Shown here: positions 9,952-21,233 of the stretch, in pieces | How positions within the stretch are numbered: the stretch's first letter is position 1 | Layout of the letters: each line of letters begins with the position of its first letter | Assembly: GCF_000227115.2 (NCBI RefSeq) | Contig: NC_016479.1 | Location: 744,001-808,000, forward strand | DNA: 64,000 nt | Source: Naumovozyma dairenensis CBS 421 | Taxonomy: Eukaryota; Ascomycota; Saccharomycetes; Saccharomycetales; Saccharomycetaceae | Reading direction: 5' to 3' | Position numbers and translations under genes: made by a program | Notes under the pieces: model-generated | What the model was told of the DNA's origin: nothing | Databases searched by the model: none | What the model saw: only the letters and a program-made list of their open reading frames with translations

Positions 9952-12288
9952 ATGTCATTCACACCCCCAAAAGGTCCAAGAACCTTATACGACAAAGTTT
10001 TCGATCATCACGTTGTTCATAAAGATGATAACGGATCTTACCTACTTTATATTGATAGACATATCATTCATGAAGTGACCACACCTCAAGCATTTGAAGG
10101 TTTAAAAGATAATGGAAGACCTGTTAGAAGATCAGATTGTACTTTAGCTACAGTTGATCACAATATTCCAACTGACTCAAGGAAAAATTTCAAATCAGTC
10201 GACACTTTTATTAAGCAAGCTGATTCTCGTTTGCAAGTGAAAACACTAGAAAAAAATGTTGCTGAGCACGATATCCCATATTTCGGTATGACTGAAATTA
10301 GGCAAGGGATCGTTCATATGATCGGTCCAGAACAAGGTTTCATTCTACCTGGTTGTACAGTTGTTTGTGGTGATTCCCATACATCTACCCACGGTGCTTT
10401 CGGTTGTTTGGCTTTCGGTATTGGAACTTCTGAGGTTGAACATGTATTGGCTACTCAAACTCTTATCCAAACAAGATCCAAAAACATGAGAATCTTGGTT
10501 AATGGGAAGTTATCTCCAGGTGTTACCTCTAAGGATTTAATTTTACATATTATTGGTTTAATTGGTACCGCTGGTGGTACTGGTTGTGTTATTGAATTTG
10601 CTGGTGAAGCAATTGAAGATTTATCAATGGAAGCTCGTATGTCTATGTGCAATATGTCCATCGAAGCCGGTGCCAGAGCTGGTATGATTAAGCCTGATGA
10701 AAAAACTTTCGAATATTTAAAGGGTAGACCATTAGTCCCAACTGGTGCTGAATGGGAAAAGGGTTTAGCATTTTGGAAAACCTTACATTCTGATGAAGGA
10801 GCCAAGTTTGATCATGAAATTGTTATTAAGGGATCAGCAATTATTCCAACAATTACTTGGGGTACATCTCCACAAGATGCTTTGCCAATTACCGCGTCAG
10901 TTCCTGATCCAGCAAAAGTTGAAGATCCAATAAGAAGGGGTGATATGGAAAGGGCTTTACAATATATCGGACTAGAACCAAATACTCCATTACAAAGTAT
11001 TAAAATTGATAAGGTATTTATTGGTTCCTGTACCAACGCACGTATTGAAGATTTGAGAGCTGCTGCTAAAGTGGTTGATGGTTATCATATTGCTGATAAT
11101 ATCATGAGGGCTATGGTTGTCCCAGGTTCAGGTTTGGTAAAAGCCCAGGCTGAAGATGAAGGTCTTGACCAAATCTTCTTAAGGGCAGGCTTTGAATGGA
11201 GAGAAGCTGGTTGTTCTATGTGTCTGGGTATGAATCCAGATATTTTACAACCTGGTGAACGATGTGCATCTACTTCGAATAGAAACTTCGAAGGTCGTCA
11301 AGGTCCTAGATCCCGTACTCACTTGATGTCACCAGTGATGGCTGCTGCTGCTGCTATTGCAGGACATTTTGTTGATATTAGAGAATTTAAGTACAAAGAT
11401 AAGACTGCTCCAAAGATTTCTATTTCTAATGAAGCACAAGACGTTTTGGCAGATGCTGCTGCTAAGCATAAGCATATAGAACAACCTGAGGATGATCTTT
11501 CTGAAGAAGGTGAAGATATGATTGATGATATTCCTCCATCTACCACTACTAGAGTTGCTTCTGGTCCTACAGGTATGAAACCATTTTTATCATTATGTTC
11601 CATTGCTGCTCCGTTGGATAAATCGAATGTCGACACCGATGCTATTATTCCAAAACAATTTTTGAAGACAATTAAAAGAACCGGTTTAAAAGTTGGATTA
11701 TTCTACGAATGGCGTTTTAAGAAAGATGCCCAAGGTAAAGATGAAGAAACTGACTTTGTTTTAAATGTTGAACCATGGAGACATGCGGAGATTTTAGTTG
11801 TCACCGGGAATAACTTCGGTTGTGGTTCTTCTAGAGAACATGCTCCATGGGCCTTAAAGGATTTTGGCATTCAAAGTATTATTGCCCCATCATTTGGTGA
11901 TATTTTCTACAATAACTGTTTCAAGAATGGTTTACTACCAATAAGAATTCCACAAAACGTTATTTTGGAAAAATTAACTCCGATTGCTAAGAAAGGTGGG
12001 AAATTGACAATTGATTTACCTGACCAAACTATCTCCGATGGTGAAGGTAATGTTCTGGTCGATCATTTTGACATTGAGGATTATAGAAAGCACTGTTTGA
12101 TCCATGGTTTAGATGATATCGGCATTACATTACAAAAAGAGAGTTTTATCAGCAAGTACGAGGAGGTAAGAAAGGATAAATATTCCTTCTGGGAAGGTGG
12201 TTCCAAATTGTTGAAATTCCCATGTGATTTATCACTTGAAAAACGCACACCACTTACAACTTACGACGTTGTTCATCAAGATTGGTAA
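9952..12288 (+). CDS. LEU1: 3-isopropylmalate dehydratase (isopropylmalate isomerase)
   Basis: The 778-residue protein is the single-chain fungal isopropylmalate isomerase, which converts 2-isopropylmalate to 3-isopropylmalate in the second step of leucine synthesis in the cytosol (S. cerevisiae Leu1 has 779 residues). The aconitase-type large domain shows [12 protein letters not shown] and the cysteines of the 4Fe-4S cluster in [13 protein letters not shown] and [11 protein letters not shown]. An acidic linker near residues 510-530 leads to the C-terminal swivel domain with the substrate-binding [12 protein letters not shown]. All key residues are present. The CTG codon within CLGMNPD falls on the conserved leucine, evidence for the standard code. 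The place between HIR1 and SLA1 differs from S. cerevisiae, where LEU1 is on chromosome VII. Confidence 0.97.
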   Translation: MSFTPPKGPRTLYDKVFDHHVVHKDDNGSYLLYIDRHIIHEVTTPQAFEGLKDNGRPVRRSDCTLATVDHNIPTDSRKNFKSVDTFIKQADSRLQVKTLEKNVAEHDIPYFGMTEIRQGIVHMIGPEQGFILPGCTVVCGDSHTSTHGAFGCLAFGIGTSEVEHVLATQTLIQTRSKNMRILVNGKLSPGVTSKDLILHIIGLIGTAGGTGCVIEFAGEAIEDLSMEARMSMCNMSIEAGARAGMIKPDEKTFEYLKGRPLVPTGAEWEKGLAFWKTLHSDEGAKFDHEIVIKGSAIIPTITWGTSPQDALPITASVPDPAKVEDPIRRGDMERALQYIGLEPNTPLQSIKIDKVFIGSCTNARIEDLRAAAKVVDGYHIADNIMRAMVVPGSGLVKAQAEDEGLDQIFLRAGFEWREAGCSMCLGMNPDILQPGERCASTSNRNFEGRQGPRSRTHLMSPVMAAAAAIAGHFVDIREFKYKDKTAPKISISNEAQDVLADAAAKHKHIEQPEDDLSEEGEDMIDDIPPSTTTRVASGPTGMKPFLSLCSIAAPLDKSNVDTDAIIPKQFLKTIKRTGLKVGLFYEWRFKKDAQGKDEETDFVLNVEPWRHAEILVVTGNNFGCGSSREHAPWALKDFGIQSIIAPSFGDIFYNNCFKNGLLPIRIPQNVILEKLTPIAKKGGKLTIDLPDQTISDGEGNVLVDHFDIEDYRKHCLIHGLDDIGITLQKESFISKYEEVRKDKYSFWEGGSKLLKFPCDLSLEKRTPLTTYDVVHQDW

Positions 12289-12760
12289 AAAGATAGCAAG
12301 GTTTTCCAACTTGTGATATATTTACTTAACAACGTACCTATTTATTAACTTATGTATTGACTTATGTATTGACTTATTTATTGACTTATTTATTGACTTA
12401 TTTATTAACATATTTATTAACATATTTGTTCATTAAAGAAAAATGATGAAACTATATCTTCCTGTTATCTCAATTCCAAAAACCAAATATCCTTCATACC
12501 GACTAGCTTATGAAAAATTATTAAATTATGCTGAAGTAGAGTTGTTACGATAATGAAAAACATAATCTTATCGCTCAAGAAGGAACTAGTTAATCATGAA
12601 ATGGAGTAAATGCAAGTAATTATATTCATCAGATTTGAACTACTTTATAAAAAAATCTCTTGTGAAGTATATATAAGTTATATGGTATACTAAAGTTCAT
12701 AACAATACATAAAAGGGGAGCGATTAGATCGCATATCGTACACATGACATGGAAGCAACA
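12289..12760. other. Convergent 3' region LEU1/SLA1
   Basis: About 470 bp between convergent genes. The left part is a 12-bp tandem repeat (12339-12434); the remainder is AT-rich and shows no gene. Confidence 0.5.
12339..12434 (+). repeat. 12-bp tandem repeat, 8 units
   Basis: Eight consecutive 12-mers begin at 12339: TATTTATTAACT, TATGTATTGACT twice, TATTTATTGACT twice, TATTTATTAACA twice, and a degenerate TATTTGTTCATT. Neighbouring units share variants, as expected from stepwise duplication. The array starts about 50 bp after the LEU1 stop, so it lies in the 3' untranslated region. Confidence 0.9.
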
Positions 12761-15700
12761 TTAGAAGCCAAATGGATTATCTGCTGTGGCATTAAATAGG
12801 TTTGCTTGTCTTGGTTGTTGACTCTGTGGCATTTGTGATGATTGTGCCGTCTGCTGTGGACCGTTCCCGAAACCAAACCCTGTTGGCTGCGTTTGTAATG
12901 GAATTTGTTGGGAAGGTTGCGAAATAAATGTGTTTTGCATCCCTTGAGTAATACCGTTAGTATTTGGCAGTTGCATTGCACCACCAGTGTTAAAGGTATT
13001 CATAGGTTGCGATTGTTGGAACACGCCACCTGTATTCATCATCTGTGGACCTCCAGTAAATTGGTTTTGAGGCAAAAAAGATGCACCTCCAGTTCTTTGA
13101 AGAGTCAAACCAAACTGAGATTGAGGTTGGAATCCACCTGTTATTTGAGCGCCAAAGGTTGTTTGAGGCAGCGTTGCGAACCCACCAGTTCTCTGTTGTG
13201 TCATTAGATTCCCTGTAGACTGTGTACCAACGAATGAAGTTTGAGGTAAACCACTGACTCCACCAGTCAGTTGATTTCCAAAACTAGTTTGTGGCATTGC
13301 GCCACCTGTTACTTGGCCACCCAAACTGGTTTGCTGCAATGTATTTCCCATGATCTGTGTTCCAAAGCTAGTTTGTGGAATTGCACCTCCGGTAAAAGCT
13401 GGGTTCATAAATGTAGTCGTTGGCAAAATGCCACCAGTCGTTTGCATTGGCATCATACCGCCAGTAGAATTTGTAGCAATTACACCATTTGCTGTTTTTT
13501 GAACAGGCAATATAGAGCCAAGTGGTGGGGCGCCGAATGTCGTTTGTGGAATTATGCTAGCACCACCTGTTGTTGATAATGGTAACAATCCGAATGAAGT
13601 TTGAGGCATTGCTCCCCCCGTAGTCGCTATAGGAATCAAACCGCCACCTGTTTTCTGGACTGGTAAGATTGTTCCAGTTGGTTGCATACCAAAACTAGTT
13701 TGTGGCATTGTCATTAAACCTCCAGTTGTGAATGGCATCATCACAAATCCAGATGAAATAGGTAAAACATTGTTTCCACCGGTTTTAAACGGATCTAAAG
13801 GCACAAGTGTACGGCCACCGGTGACATTGCTGGCAAGAGCTGGGCCACCAGTAACGTTAGTGGCAATTTGAGCAGTATTACTTTCTGTGCCTGTCTTTAC
13901 AGGTTCTAGCTGCTCTAATTTAGGCTCAGGAGTGGCTGGTGTGGCCTTTTTAGGTTCCAAAGGTTGCAAGTCAAGTAAGTCTTGCATTGAGCCAGTAAAT
14001 TCTGCTTTCGCATTTACTAAGTTTGGTTGGGATTTGGCAGCTGGTTGCACTGTCCAAGCATCATCATCATGGCTGACAGCAGCTGGTGGAGCAGTAGCTT
14101 GCGGCATTAGCTGTTGTTGAGGAACACTTAGTAATGCTGGTTGTCCCGCTGTATTAACAGTATTTACCTTCAATGAACCATCTGCTTCGGTAAATATGCT
14201 ACCTGTAGCTGCGGCTCGTTGAGTTTCAGTTTCTCTACCAAATTTCTTGTCAAGGTACTTCATTACACGGACTATATCACCTTCACGTAAACCTAAAGTT
14301 CTTAGCATGGATGAATTTATATCTTGCATCATATCTTCGGTAATTTGTTCTCTATCAAAATTGATGGTATATCTTTGGCAATTATTAACATCGACACCAG
14401 TATTTAAGAAAAATTCAAACCAATCATAATTACTGCCCTTTTTCTTGTCCGAACGAGAAGAGCTTCTGTTGACTCTAGATGAATCATGAGCATCATTTAC
14501 TGAGATGGATGATTGCGGCCTTGGAGGTTTTATTGGAGGTAGTTCTTTGTCCTGTTGTAATCTTTCTCTATCCTGAGCCAATAATTCTCTTGCCTTTTTC
14601 AATTCATAAAGTTCTTGTTCTCTTAATCTCCTATCGCGTTCTCTTTCTTCCTGTTCCCTTAGCATCCTCCTTCTTTCGCGTTCGCTTTCTCTAGCATCAG
14701 TAGAAGTTGGCTTCTTTTCTTTAAATTTGTCTAAACTGAAACCAGTGACTCGTTCTACATATAATAGATCATCATCTGATAATTTAGAAGCTGCAACAGC
14801 GATTTTTACACCATTGGCTTTGTGTAGATGAATCTTTCCTTCTGCACAACCAATAAATTGAGCTTCCACTTTGAAAGTACCACTTCTGTCAACCCACAAA
14901 CGCGTCTTTTTAGGATTTGGAAATTCCTTGGTCCTTTCTTTGTTAACATTACTTGTTGAGGATGATCTTTTCCTTCTGGTAGAAAAGGAACTTCCTCTAT
15001 TTCTACTTTTCTTGGGGGATAGACTTTGGTCAGCGTCGTTTTTCCAATCGGCAAGGCCTGTCGAAGAGGGAGCCTTTGAAGGAGATTTCGACATTGAACC
15101 TCTAGTTATTCTTTTCAATGAACTAAATAATCCACCCGATGATGATTTTTCTTGTGGAGGCTCAATAAATTGAGCTGGCACAACTCCTTTTTCTCCTGTT
15201 TTCACAAGTTCACACATCCACCAATCTTTTGATTTCTTGTCATTTAAAATATAAACCATATCACCTTCCTTCACAGTCAGTTCGTCATTTGATTCTGCAA
15301 TGAAATCGACTAGAACACGAGCTTGCTTTTTGGATTTTGCTGCCATTTGAACCTCTCTTAGACCTGGATCACGTGAAGCACCCTTAATTTCACCTATAAC
15401 TGCCATGATTTCGTTACATGTATCATTATTTCCTGTATGTAATTCGAGATTCTTATATGGATCAATAAATTCCAAGAACATATGTTTTTTCTCATTATCA
15501 TATGAAACCAACTTATCAATAGTCCATTCTTGTGGATCCCCTTTGTTCGGAATGAAATTAATTCTGTTATGGCCAATAATTAATTTTGCCTTATGCTTTT
15601 TACGTCCTTCAATTTCAGTAACTTTCCATGACTGTGGTTCTGGGGAATAGTCATTTGCTTCATTGTTATAACGATCCTCACGCTCGCGGTCATTATTCTG

Positions 15701-16441
15701 TTCACGACGACGATCATCATCACGATGATAATCATCCACCGCATACCCATCATCATCATAATACGACATTCTGTTACGAGATTTTTCTCTTGTAGATTCA
15801 ATTGGGCCTGTCGACACAGGTCTGGCAGGCTTTTCAGGTGGAGCCTCTTCTTCTTCTTCTCCATCTTTATAATTTTGAGTACTAGTCTCCCTTCTTGAAG
15901 TTTCTTCACCTTCTCGTTCTGGTTGTGATTCAGTTTCTACTTTAACTCTATCAACTCTTTGTGGTGGTGGTAAAAATGTGGAGGCATCTACATTAGTTGT
16001 AGCTGTAGTTGGTGTAGCAGCAGGCATCCCTTGTGGAGCTGCAGTGGCTGAGACAGGTTGCACATAATTTCCTGGGACAAACCCGACTTCATTTGAAATT
16101 TGTGACTTGACCAATAACCAATCAGGATCCTTATCATCATAAACAGAGAAAAGATCATTCTCGTGGAATATTAATTCTTCCTCTGGGTTTTGAATTTGTT
16201 CATAATCATAAAGCGCCTTCACTTGAGCAATAACCGGAGCTTCTTCGATATAATTAGAAGGAACTAACCCCACTGGTTCTTCTGCATCAGATCCAATAAC
16301 ACGTTTCTTAACTGTCCACCAATCATCAACTTCTGACTTTTCTAAAAGGTACAATAAATCATTTTCTTTTAGTTCTAATTCTTCAGGCGTCTGTGGCTCG
16401 TAATCATAAATTGCTTTGTAAACTCCTAAAAAAGCAGTCAT
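12761..16441 (-). CDS. SLA1: Sla1, endocytic actin-patch adaptor
   Basis: The 1226-residue protein (S. cerevisiae 1244) has the full Sla1 layout. Two SH3 domains lie in residues about 4-130, the first beginning [10 protein letters not shown]; a third is at about 370-430 ([13 protein letters not shown]). The SHD1 domain, which binds NPFxD sorting signals, is at about 510-575, and the SAM-like SHD2 at about 670-740. The variant clathrin box LLDLQ is at about residue 822. The C-terminal third is a run of repeats rich in TGG and PQTSFG, including LxxQxTG sites of the kind phosphorylated by Ark1/Prk1. Sla1 links cargo, clathrin and actin regulators such as Las17 at endocytic sites. Start ATG gives [10 protein letters not shown]. 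Confidence 0.96.
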   Translation of the reverse strand: MTAFLGVYKAIYDYEPQTPEELELKENDLLYLLEKSEVDDWWTVKKRVIGSDAEEPVGLVPSNYIEEAPVIAQVKALYDYEQIQNPEEELIFHENDLFSVYDDKDPDWLLVKSQISNEVGFVPGNYVQPVSATAAPQGMPAATPTTATTNVDASTFLPPPQRVDRVKVETESQPEREGEETSRRETSTQNYKDGEEEEEAPPEKPARPVSTGPIESTREKSRNRMSYYDDDGYAVDDYHRDDDRRREQNNDREREDRYNNEANDYSPEPQSWKVTEIEGRKKHKAKLIIGHNRINFIPNKGDPQEWTIDKLVSYDNEKKHMFLEFIDPYKNLELHTGNNDTCNEIMAVIGEIKGASRDPGLREVQMAAKSKKQARVLVDFIAESNDELTVKEGDMVYILNDKKSKDWWMCELVKTGEKGVVPAQFIEPPQEKSSSGGLFSSLKRITRGSMSKSPSKAPSSTGLADWKNDADQSLSPKKSRNRGSSFSTRRKRSSSTSNVNKERTKEFPNPKKTRLWVDRSGTFKVEAQFIGCAEGKIHLHKANGVKIAVAASKLSDDDLLYVERVTGFSLDKFKEKKPTSTDARESERERRRMLREQEERERDRRLREQELYELKKARELLAQDRERLQQDKELPPIKPPRPQSSISVNDAHDSSRVNRSSSRSDKKKGSNYDWFEFFLNTGVDVNNCQRYTINFDREQITEDMMQDINSSMLRTLGLREGDIVRVMKYLDKKFGRETETQRAAATGSIFTEADGSLKVNTVNTAGQPALLSVPQQQLMPQATAPPAAVSHDDDAWTVQPAAKSQPNLVNAKAEFTGSMQDLLDLQPLEPKKATPATPEPKLEQLEPVKTGTESNTAQIATNVTGGPALASNVTGGRTLVPLDPFKTGGNNVLPISSGFVMMPFTTGGLMTMPQTSFGMQPTGTILPVQKTGGGLIPIATTGGAMPQTSFGLLPLSTTGGASIIPQTTFGAPPLGSILPVQKTANGVIATNSTGGMMPMQTTGGILPTTTFMNPAFTGGAIPQTSFGTQIMGNTLQQTSLGGQVTGGAMPQTSFGNQLTGGVSGLPQTSFVGTQSTGNLMTQQRTGGFATLPQTTFGAQITGGFQPQSQFGLTLQRTGGASFLPQNQFTGGPQMMNTGGVFQQSQPMNTFNTGGAMQLPNTNGITQGMQNTFISQPSQQIPLQTQPTGFGFGNGPQQTAQSSQMPQSQQPRQANLFNATADNPFGF

Positions 16442-17114
16442 AATTTTGTAAGCAAATTTATTGTCTTGTATTCTTTTTTTTCTATAGTTACAGTTGTAAA
16501 AAATTGTATTCTTTTGTTTGAGGTAATAAATAGAGAGTCTTTAGCCTTCAATCGATTCGGGGGAATCACAAAAAAGAGTGTACTATTTGGATTCAGTAAG
16601 GTAAAGCAAAGACGATCGTCTGTTCAGGTGCTCGTATATTGAAAGAAAACCTTTAGCCTTATTAATAGTTTGTTTTCTTGTTATCAATTAAGTTCACTTT
16701 TCAGGTCGTAGTTGTGAACAATTAAGTCAGATTAGTCAAATCGGTTCTTAATTGCTGTTGTTTTCTTGAAATATTCATTTTCTTCTCCAGGTAGGGCGAA
16801 CGACCCCCCTTTTACTGTTGGCTTTAGGGCCAATGATTGGAAAACATTTTGCCAAGGAAGTAAACAGTAACCCTATTTAGGGCATATTATATTTATCAAG
16901 ATGTATTTGAATTTCAATATCAACTTAGGCCAGTACATAGGACTAATATTATGTAAAGTTGAGGGTAAATAAATATTATTAAATTAAATTAGCTACAAAG
17001 TATAAACTGAAGTAATTTACTAAGGACTTGGGCTAATTATCAACAATAGTGATATGATGTATTGCTAATCTTGTAGTAAGACTTTGACCTTTATAAAAAT
17101 GTTCCGACAGTAAT
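16442..17114. other. SLA1 promoter and LDB7 3' region
   Basis: About 670 bp with no gene. CCTATTTAGG at 16872-16881 is a perfect CC(A/T)6GG box of the MADS/Mcm1 type, 430 bp upstream of SLA1; its relevance is unproven. Confidence 0.4.
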
Positions 17115-17717
17115 TTAGTGTCTTCTTCTGTTATTACAAGTATGCTTTTTTAATAATGACATTCTATTCCGTCCCGTGAATCTTGAGTTACATCTTTTAC
17201 ATATTATAACTTTCCTAACTTTGGCCTTTTCACCTTCCTTATTTGTGTCCTCATTATGGATATCCACAGGCGGACTTGAGAATGTGTTAGGGAACGAATT
17301 TGAGAAAAAGATGTCATGAATCTGTAAAACATCCTCACATGATAAATATTTATGAAATAGTTGGGCAAAATCAATACTTGACAAGGTTTCCAGTTGACTT
17401 TTCGGGACATGATTACCGAGAAGGGTATGACTAACGTCATAATTTGTTTTGTCGGTAACGTTTATGGTGCCCCCGAGGTAACTATGGATCGTTGGCCTTA
17501 CTGCAGTATCTATTATTTTCCTTTTCTCATTTTTAGACTTTCTAACTTTCTTCGAGTTCTCTGTTAACTGTAGTAGTTCATCTTGGCTAAATGTGATCTG
17601 GTGGGATCTTTCCAAGGCAGCTAATCCTGATATAACATCATAATAGGAATTCGTAATTGTATTCTTTTCTACAGGTAGAGAAGATGGAGTGATACTGTTC
17701 TGTACTTGTTGATTCAT
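17115..17717 (-). CDS. LDB7: Ldb7, RSC chromatin-remodelling subunit (YBL006C family)
   Basis: This 200-residue protein lies next to SLA1, as LDB7 does in S. cerevisiae (YBL007C-YBL006C; Ldb7 is 180 residues). The C-terminus carries a short zinc-finger-like module: CKRCNSRFTGRNR, then HTC and a basic tail. The central part has a basic segment KKVRKSKNEKRK near residue 55. Ldb7 is an accessory subunit of the RSC remodelling complex in the nucleus. The call rests on position, size and the terminal Cys/His module; I cannot align the middle by eye. Confidence 0.75.
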   Translation of the reverse strand: MNQQVQNSITPSSLPVEKNTITNSYYDVISGLAALERSHQITFSQDELLQLTENSKKVRKSKNEKRKIIDTAVRPTIHSYLGGTINVTDKTNYDVSHTLLGNHVPKSQLETLSSIDFAQLFHKYLSCEDVLQIHDIFFSNSFPNTFSSPPVDIHNEDTNKEGEKAKVRKVIICKRCNSRFTGRNRMSLLKKHTCNNRRRH

Positions 17718-18285
17718 AATAGACGGTTCTAAAGATATATATAATGTTCTTTATCACGCCAGTTCCGAATATTCTGATCTTCTCTTGAGTTGAATTCAGC
17801 TTTGATATCTGCGTACAATCTTTCCATGTTGTTTTTATTTTTATGTTAAACATTTATTTCTCGTACATAATAAGATTCGAAAATTTCTAATCACATTTCC
17901 ATTTTGTTTCTCCTCTCCATTTGCTTTTTAGCCCCTCTTAGACATATGAAAATAATCAAAGAATAAATTGATACATCGTCCTTCAGTTTTGGGGTGTATA
18001 GTGGTGAATAGAGGGAGTGTCACGTGCTGGCAAAGCGCTACTTTATATATTCTTAGACAGTATCTGACACATATATATATATGGCTTACCATTCTTCCTC
18101 ATTAAATAAATCATTTATACAAAATCTAGCACTTTCTTTATAATATCTACAACTTTCTCTCAACGAATCAACCTTAAATTTAACGAATTTTCTCCACGTT
18201 GTATTTTTTTCATTCAGGTCCTCTAGGTTAATGTTCAAGTTAATTTTGTTCCTTTCCTCGTTTATTGACTCATAATATGTCTTTT
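17718..18285. other. LDB7 promoter region with E-box
   Basis: About 570 bp upstream of LDB7 and downstream of the 371-residue gene. It holds a CACGTG at 18021-18026 and an AT dinucleotide run near 18070-18082. No gene is seen. Confidence 0.4.
18021..18026. promoter_or_regulatory. E-box in GTCACGTGCT context
   Basis: CACGTG preceded by GT fits the Cbf1 site (RTCACRTG). It lies about 300 bp upstream of LDB7. There is no AT-rich CDEII-like block with a CCGAA element beside it, so a centromere is not indicated. Confidence 0.35.
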
Positions 18286-19401
18286 TTAAACTTCCATTCC
18301 CTTGTTCCTTTGTGAAGATCCTTCTGATGATTTCTTCTTCATTTTCTTATGTTTTTCCTTGTCTTTCTTTATATTATAAACTCTACTATCTTCAAAAACA
18401 GGACTACTAGCCGCACTTTTTATAACACGATATAGTAATTTTTCATGATCTTGTTCATCCTTTTCTCTCCCAAATCTTTTTGAAGTTCGCGTCACAGTGA
18501 TATGTTCGTTGTTTTCAATTTCAACATTTTCAAAATTATGTTTTGTCAAAAATGTATGACCTTTATTGATCTTTAATGGTTCAACCTTGATAAGGTTAGG
18601 ATCACGGTTGGTTAACCCATCATTAATATTTGAAGTAAATTGTCTGGATGTCTGGTTTTTTCTCCACACTGTTTTGAGAGGAATTCGTGTCTTTACTAGA
18701 ATGATATCTTTCTCTTGCATGTCCATAATATCTTGCAGATTTTTGGCAATAATGAAAGCTTGCAAAGAAACTTTAAAGTTTCCGCTAGGATTGTAACCAA
18801 GTTGTCCATTCTTAGTGAAAGCCTTCGGTAAAGTAATCGGTATTTTAAATAGAGGTTCTTCTTTACTCTTATTTAAAAATTCTTTGATTGAGTTCCTAAA
18901 AAGTAGTTTCTGACTATTGTTCCAAACCTTAGGATCTGCTGTATCAGGTTTATGCAGTATTATTCTGTTCGTTATGTTTTTATAATAATACCGTATTGTG
19001 TCCTCATATATCTGTTTCAAGTCCCAGTAGCTTTTATCCAACAATGTAGGAGATTCAAGTACCATTTTCTCATTTGCTATTAATTTTTTCGCTTTCCTTT
19101 CTTGAATGAACACAAAATAAACTGTAGGACATTTACTTATCAAATTGCCAACCTTATTTAGTTGATCTAATGTCAATAATCTAATGAAAATTTGGTTGAG
19201 TAAGATAACGTTATTTTCAGGGAAAAAATCTTCTTTCTGTAATTCATCTATCTGAGGGAGTAACCTTGCAAATCTTTTAAATATTTTAAATTTTCCTGAG
19301 AATTTAGACTCATTTGTATATTGTACAAAGAAAAGGTAATTTTCACCAAAAACTTTATTAATTGATTGGAAAGCGTGCGATCCAGAATAATCCAGAAACA
19401 T
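18286..19401 (-). CDS. Unidentified 371-residue protein with lysine-rich tail
   Basis: The ORF starts MFLDYSGSHAFQSINKVFGE and has protein-like composition throughout: a hydrophobic/aromatic N-terminal half (for example NVILLNQIFIRLLTLDQLNK near residues 63-82) and a basic C-terminus (KKDKEKHKKMKKK near residue 350). There is no signal peptide, membrane helix or zinc motif. It sits between LDB7 and ERG4. In S. cerevisiae PDR3 is next to LDB7 and PDR1 next to ERG4, but this protein has no Zn2Cys6 cluster and is not a PDR regulator. I do not recognise the family. The basic tail would suit a nuclear or nucleic-acid-binding protein, but that is only inference. Confidence 0.7.
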   Translation of the reverse strand: MFLDYSGSHAFQSINKVFGENYLFFVQYTNESKFSGKFKIFKRFARLLPQIDELQKEDFFPENNVILLNQIFIRLLTLDQLNKVGNLISKCPTVYFVFIQERKAKKLIANEKMVLESPTLLDKSYWDLKQIYEDTIRYYYKNITNRIILHKPDTADPKVWNNSQKLLFRNSIKEFLNKSKEEPLFKIPITLPKAFTKNGQLGYNPSGNFKVSLQAFIIAKNLQDIMDMQEKDIILVKTRIPLKTVWRKNQTSRQFTSNINDGLTNRDPNLIKVEPLKINKGHTFLTKHNFENVEIENNEHITVTRTSKRFGREKDEQDHEKLLYRVIKSAASSPVFEDSRVYNIKKDKEKHKKMKKKSSEGSSQRNKGMEV

Positions 19402-19820
19402 TCTTCCTTATTTGAGCAGATTCTTAGCAAAAAATTATTTGTTCTTTTATCATTTCATGTTAGTTCCAGCATAAACATAAAGTATTAAGATCATGACGTT
19501 ATTTCTCTATTTCGAATTTTATATGTTCCTATTTGAATATTATTTGCGTCGTTCCTGGTCGAAGACATTTTCATAGTGGCGAAAAAAACATGTCACAAAT
19601 TCATGGAATGCTGCCGTATCTACTTGTTATGACAAAAAAAGAGGTTTATAAAGGTATATTCTTGTCTATATGAGGCAGATAGTACTTTTTTTTCAAAATT
19701 GAGTGGGTATTATATACATATCTAAGCATAATAAACTATATATAAGTTACAGGAAGTAGAAATGCAAAAAGTTTCATCGTTTCTCCTCCTTCTTCTTTTT
19801 TTCCTTTACTTGTGGTTTAG
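19402..19820. other. Intergenic, no gene seen
   Basis: About 420 bp between the 371-residue gene and the 3' end of ERG4. It is AT-rich and I recognise nothing specific in it. Confidence 0.4.
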
Positions 19821-21233
19821 TTAAAAGACGTAAGGAATGAAAATGTATGGACAATGCTTACAATACTTCTTCCAATCGTCACCATACTTCCTTTGACATT
19901 TAATTTGATCTCTGTTAGCCCTATGTAATAGGACCACAATGAAAAAAATTGGAAAAAACCATGGGAAAATTGAATTAAAGCCACAAGCTAGTGCCCAAAT
20001 TAATGATTGAGTCCAATCAGCAGTGTAGTGAATCTTTCTTACCCAAGTGTACCAACCATCAATTAATAAGAGAGAACCGTTTGATGTTTTCATGTATTTT
20101 GGATTTTTCAAGATTTGGTAAGGTAAAAACGGGAAAGTCTTTCTAACTGTCTTATCACCTGACATTTGCTTTCTAAAGGCATTTTTTTGAGCGTTTGCTG
20201 TATCAAAGAAATAATAAGCAACCAATAACATTACGTAAAGTGAAATATTGTAAGTAGTTGACCATTGATATTCAGATGGGTCATGGTAAATTAAGTATAA
20301 AGTGCAATGACAGTAAGTGTATGGAACACCTGCAATGTTCCAGAAGATCAACATGAAACCGAATTTTTCATAAGCCATATCCCAAGTTGGAACAATTAAT
20401 TCTTCCCCTTTAGCACATGCATTAGCGTAAAGCCAATGTGCTAACATGATGACACCTAATTGTGGAGTAACGTAACCGTACATTTCATATTGTTTCAAAC
20501 ATGCACCTAGTGTGATGAAATATAATGTGAACCATGGTAATCTAACTTCGAAAAACATTTTCAAATCTAGGATACCCCAACGTGGATTCAATGGAGCACC
20601 CATGAAAAAATCATAAAGATGGTTACCAGTCATACGATGGTAATCATGGGAGATAAACAGAGTCCATAAGTATAAACCAATCGAAAAGGCGAACCCTGAA
20701 ATGATTGCACATGTCATGATTTGACCAAAAATATCAATTATTGTATACAGCTTGAAAATTCCCGTAAAATGAAGTCCTAGAATTAAAGCAGTGGAAGTGT
20801 AAAGAGTCCACATTGCATTACAAAAATAAGGTAATTGTTTGTTGTTCAAATGAGTCAATGGTTGACCTTTAGTCCAAATACCTGGTAAAGTGTAATAGAA
20901 AGCAATTTGGGCAGCCCAGAAAGTTGAAAATATTGTCCAAGCATAACGAGTTGGGACACCATTTTCAAGGAAGAGATTATATAAATGGACAATGAACTCA
21001 GACCATGACTGATTTTCTGCAGGTAATGCAATTGAACCATTATAGAATTGAGCTGAAATCCACATATAATACATCAATAAGGGAAACCCAATCAACATTC
21101 CGACGACACCTAATGTGCCACCAAATTCATATTCAATTTCATCAGGTTTCAAATATTTCCCTTGTGGTAAAAAGTTCTTTTGTGGCTTTTTATTTGGAGC
21201 TGATGAGCCTGCATTTCCTTTCGCACCTGCCAT
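19821..21233 (-). CDS. ERG4: Delta(24(24(1)))-sterol reductase, last step of ergosterol synthesis
   Basis: The 470-residue protein (S. cerevisiae Erg4 473) belongs to the ERG4/ERG24 sterol reductase family. It reduces the C24(28) double bond with NADPH to give ergosterol in the endoplasmic reticulum. Many hydrophobic segments are visible, starting with [20 protein letters not shown]. Family signatures occur in the C-terminal half, including [19 protein letters not shown], and the end reads [13 protein letters not shown]. The N-terminus is a short polar cytosolic segment. In S. cerevisiae ERG4 is YGL012W, three loci from LEU1 (YGL009C); here both lie among chromosome II-type neighbours. Confidence 0.95.
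   Translation of the reverse strand: MAGAKGNAGSSAPNKKPQKNFLPQGKYLKPDEIEYEFGGTLGVVGMLIGFPLLMYYMWISAQFYNGSIALPAENQSWSEFIVHLYNLFLENGVPTRYAWTIFSTFWAAQIAFYYTLPGIWTKGQPLTHLNNKQLPYFCNAMWTLYTSTALILGLHFTGIFKLYTIIDIFGQIMTCAIISGFAFSIGLYLWTLFISHDYHRMTGNHLYDFFMGAPLNPRWGILDLKMFFEVRLPWFTLYFITLGACLKQYEMYGYVTPQLGVIMLAHWLYANACAKGEELIVPTWDMAYEKFGFMLIFWNIAGVPYTYCHCTLYLIYHDPSEYQWSTTYNISLYVMLLVAYYFFDTANAQKNAFRKQMSGDKTVRKTFPFLPYQILKNPKYMKTSNGSLLLIDGWYTWVRKIHYTADWTQSLIWALACGFNSIFPWFFPIFFIVVLLHRANRDQIKCQRKYGDDWKKYCKHCPYIFIPYVF

Noticed and set aside
13271..13576. Plus-strand ORFs opposite the SLA1 C-terminal repeats
   Set aside because: They are shadow frames produced by the repetitive TGG/PQTSFG coding sequence of SLA1.
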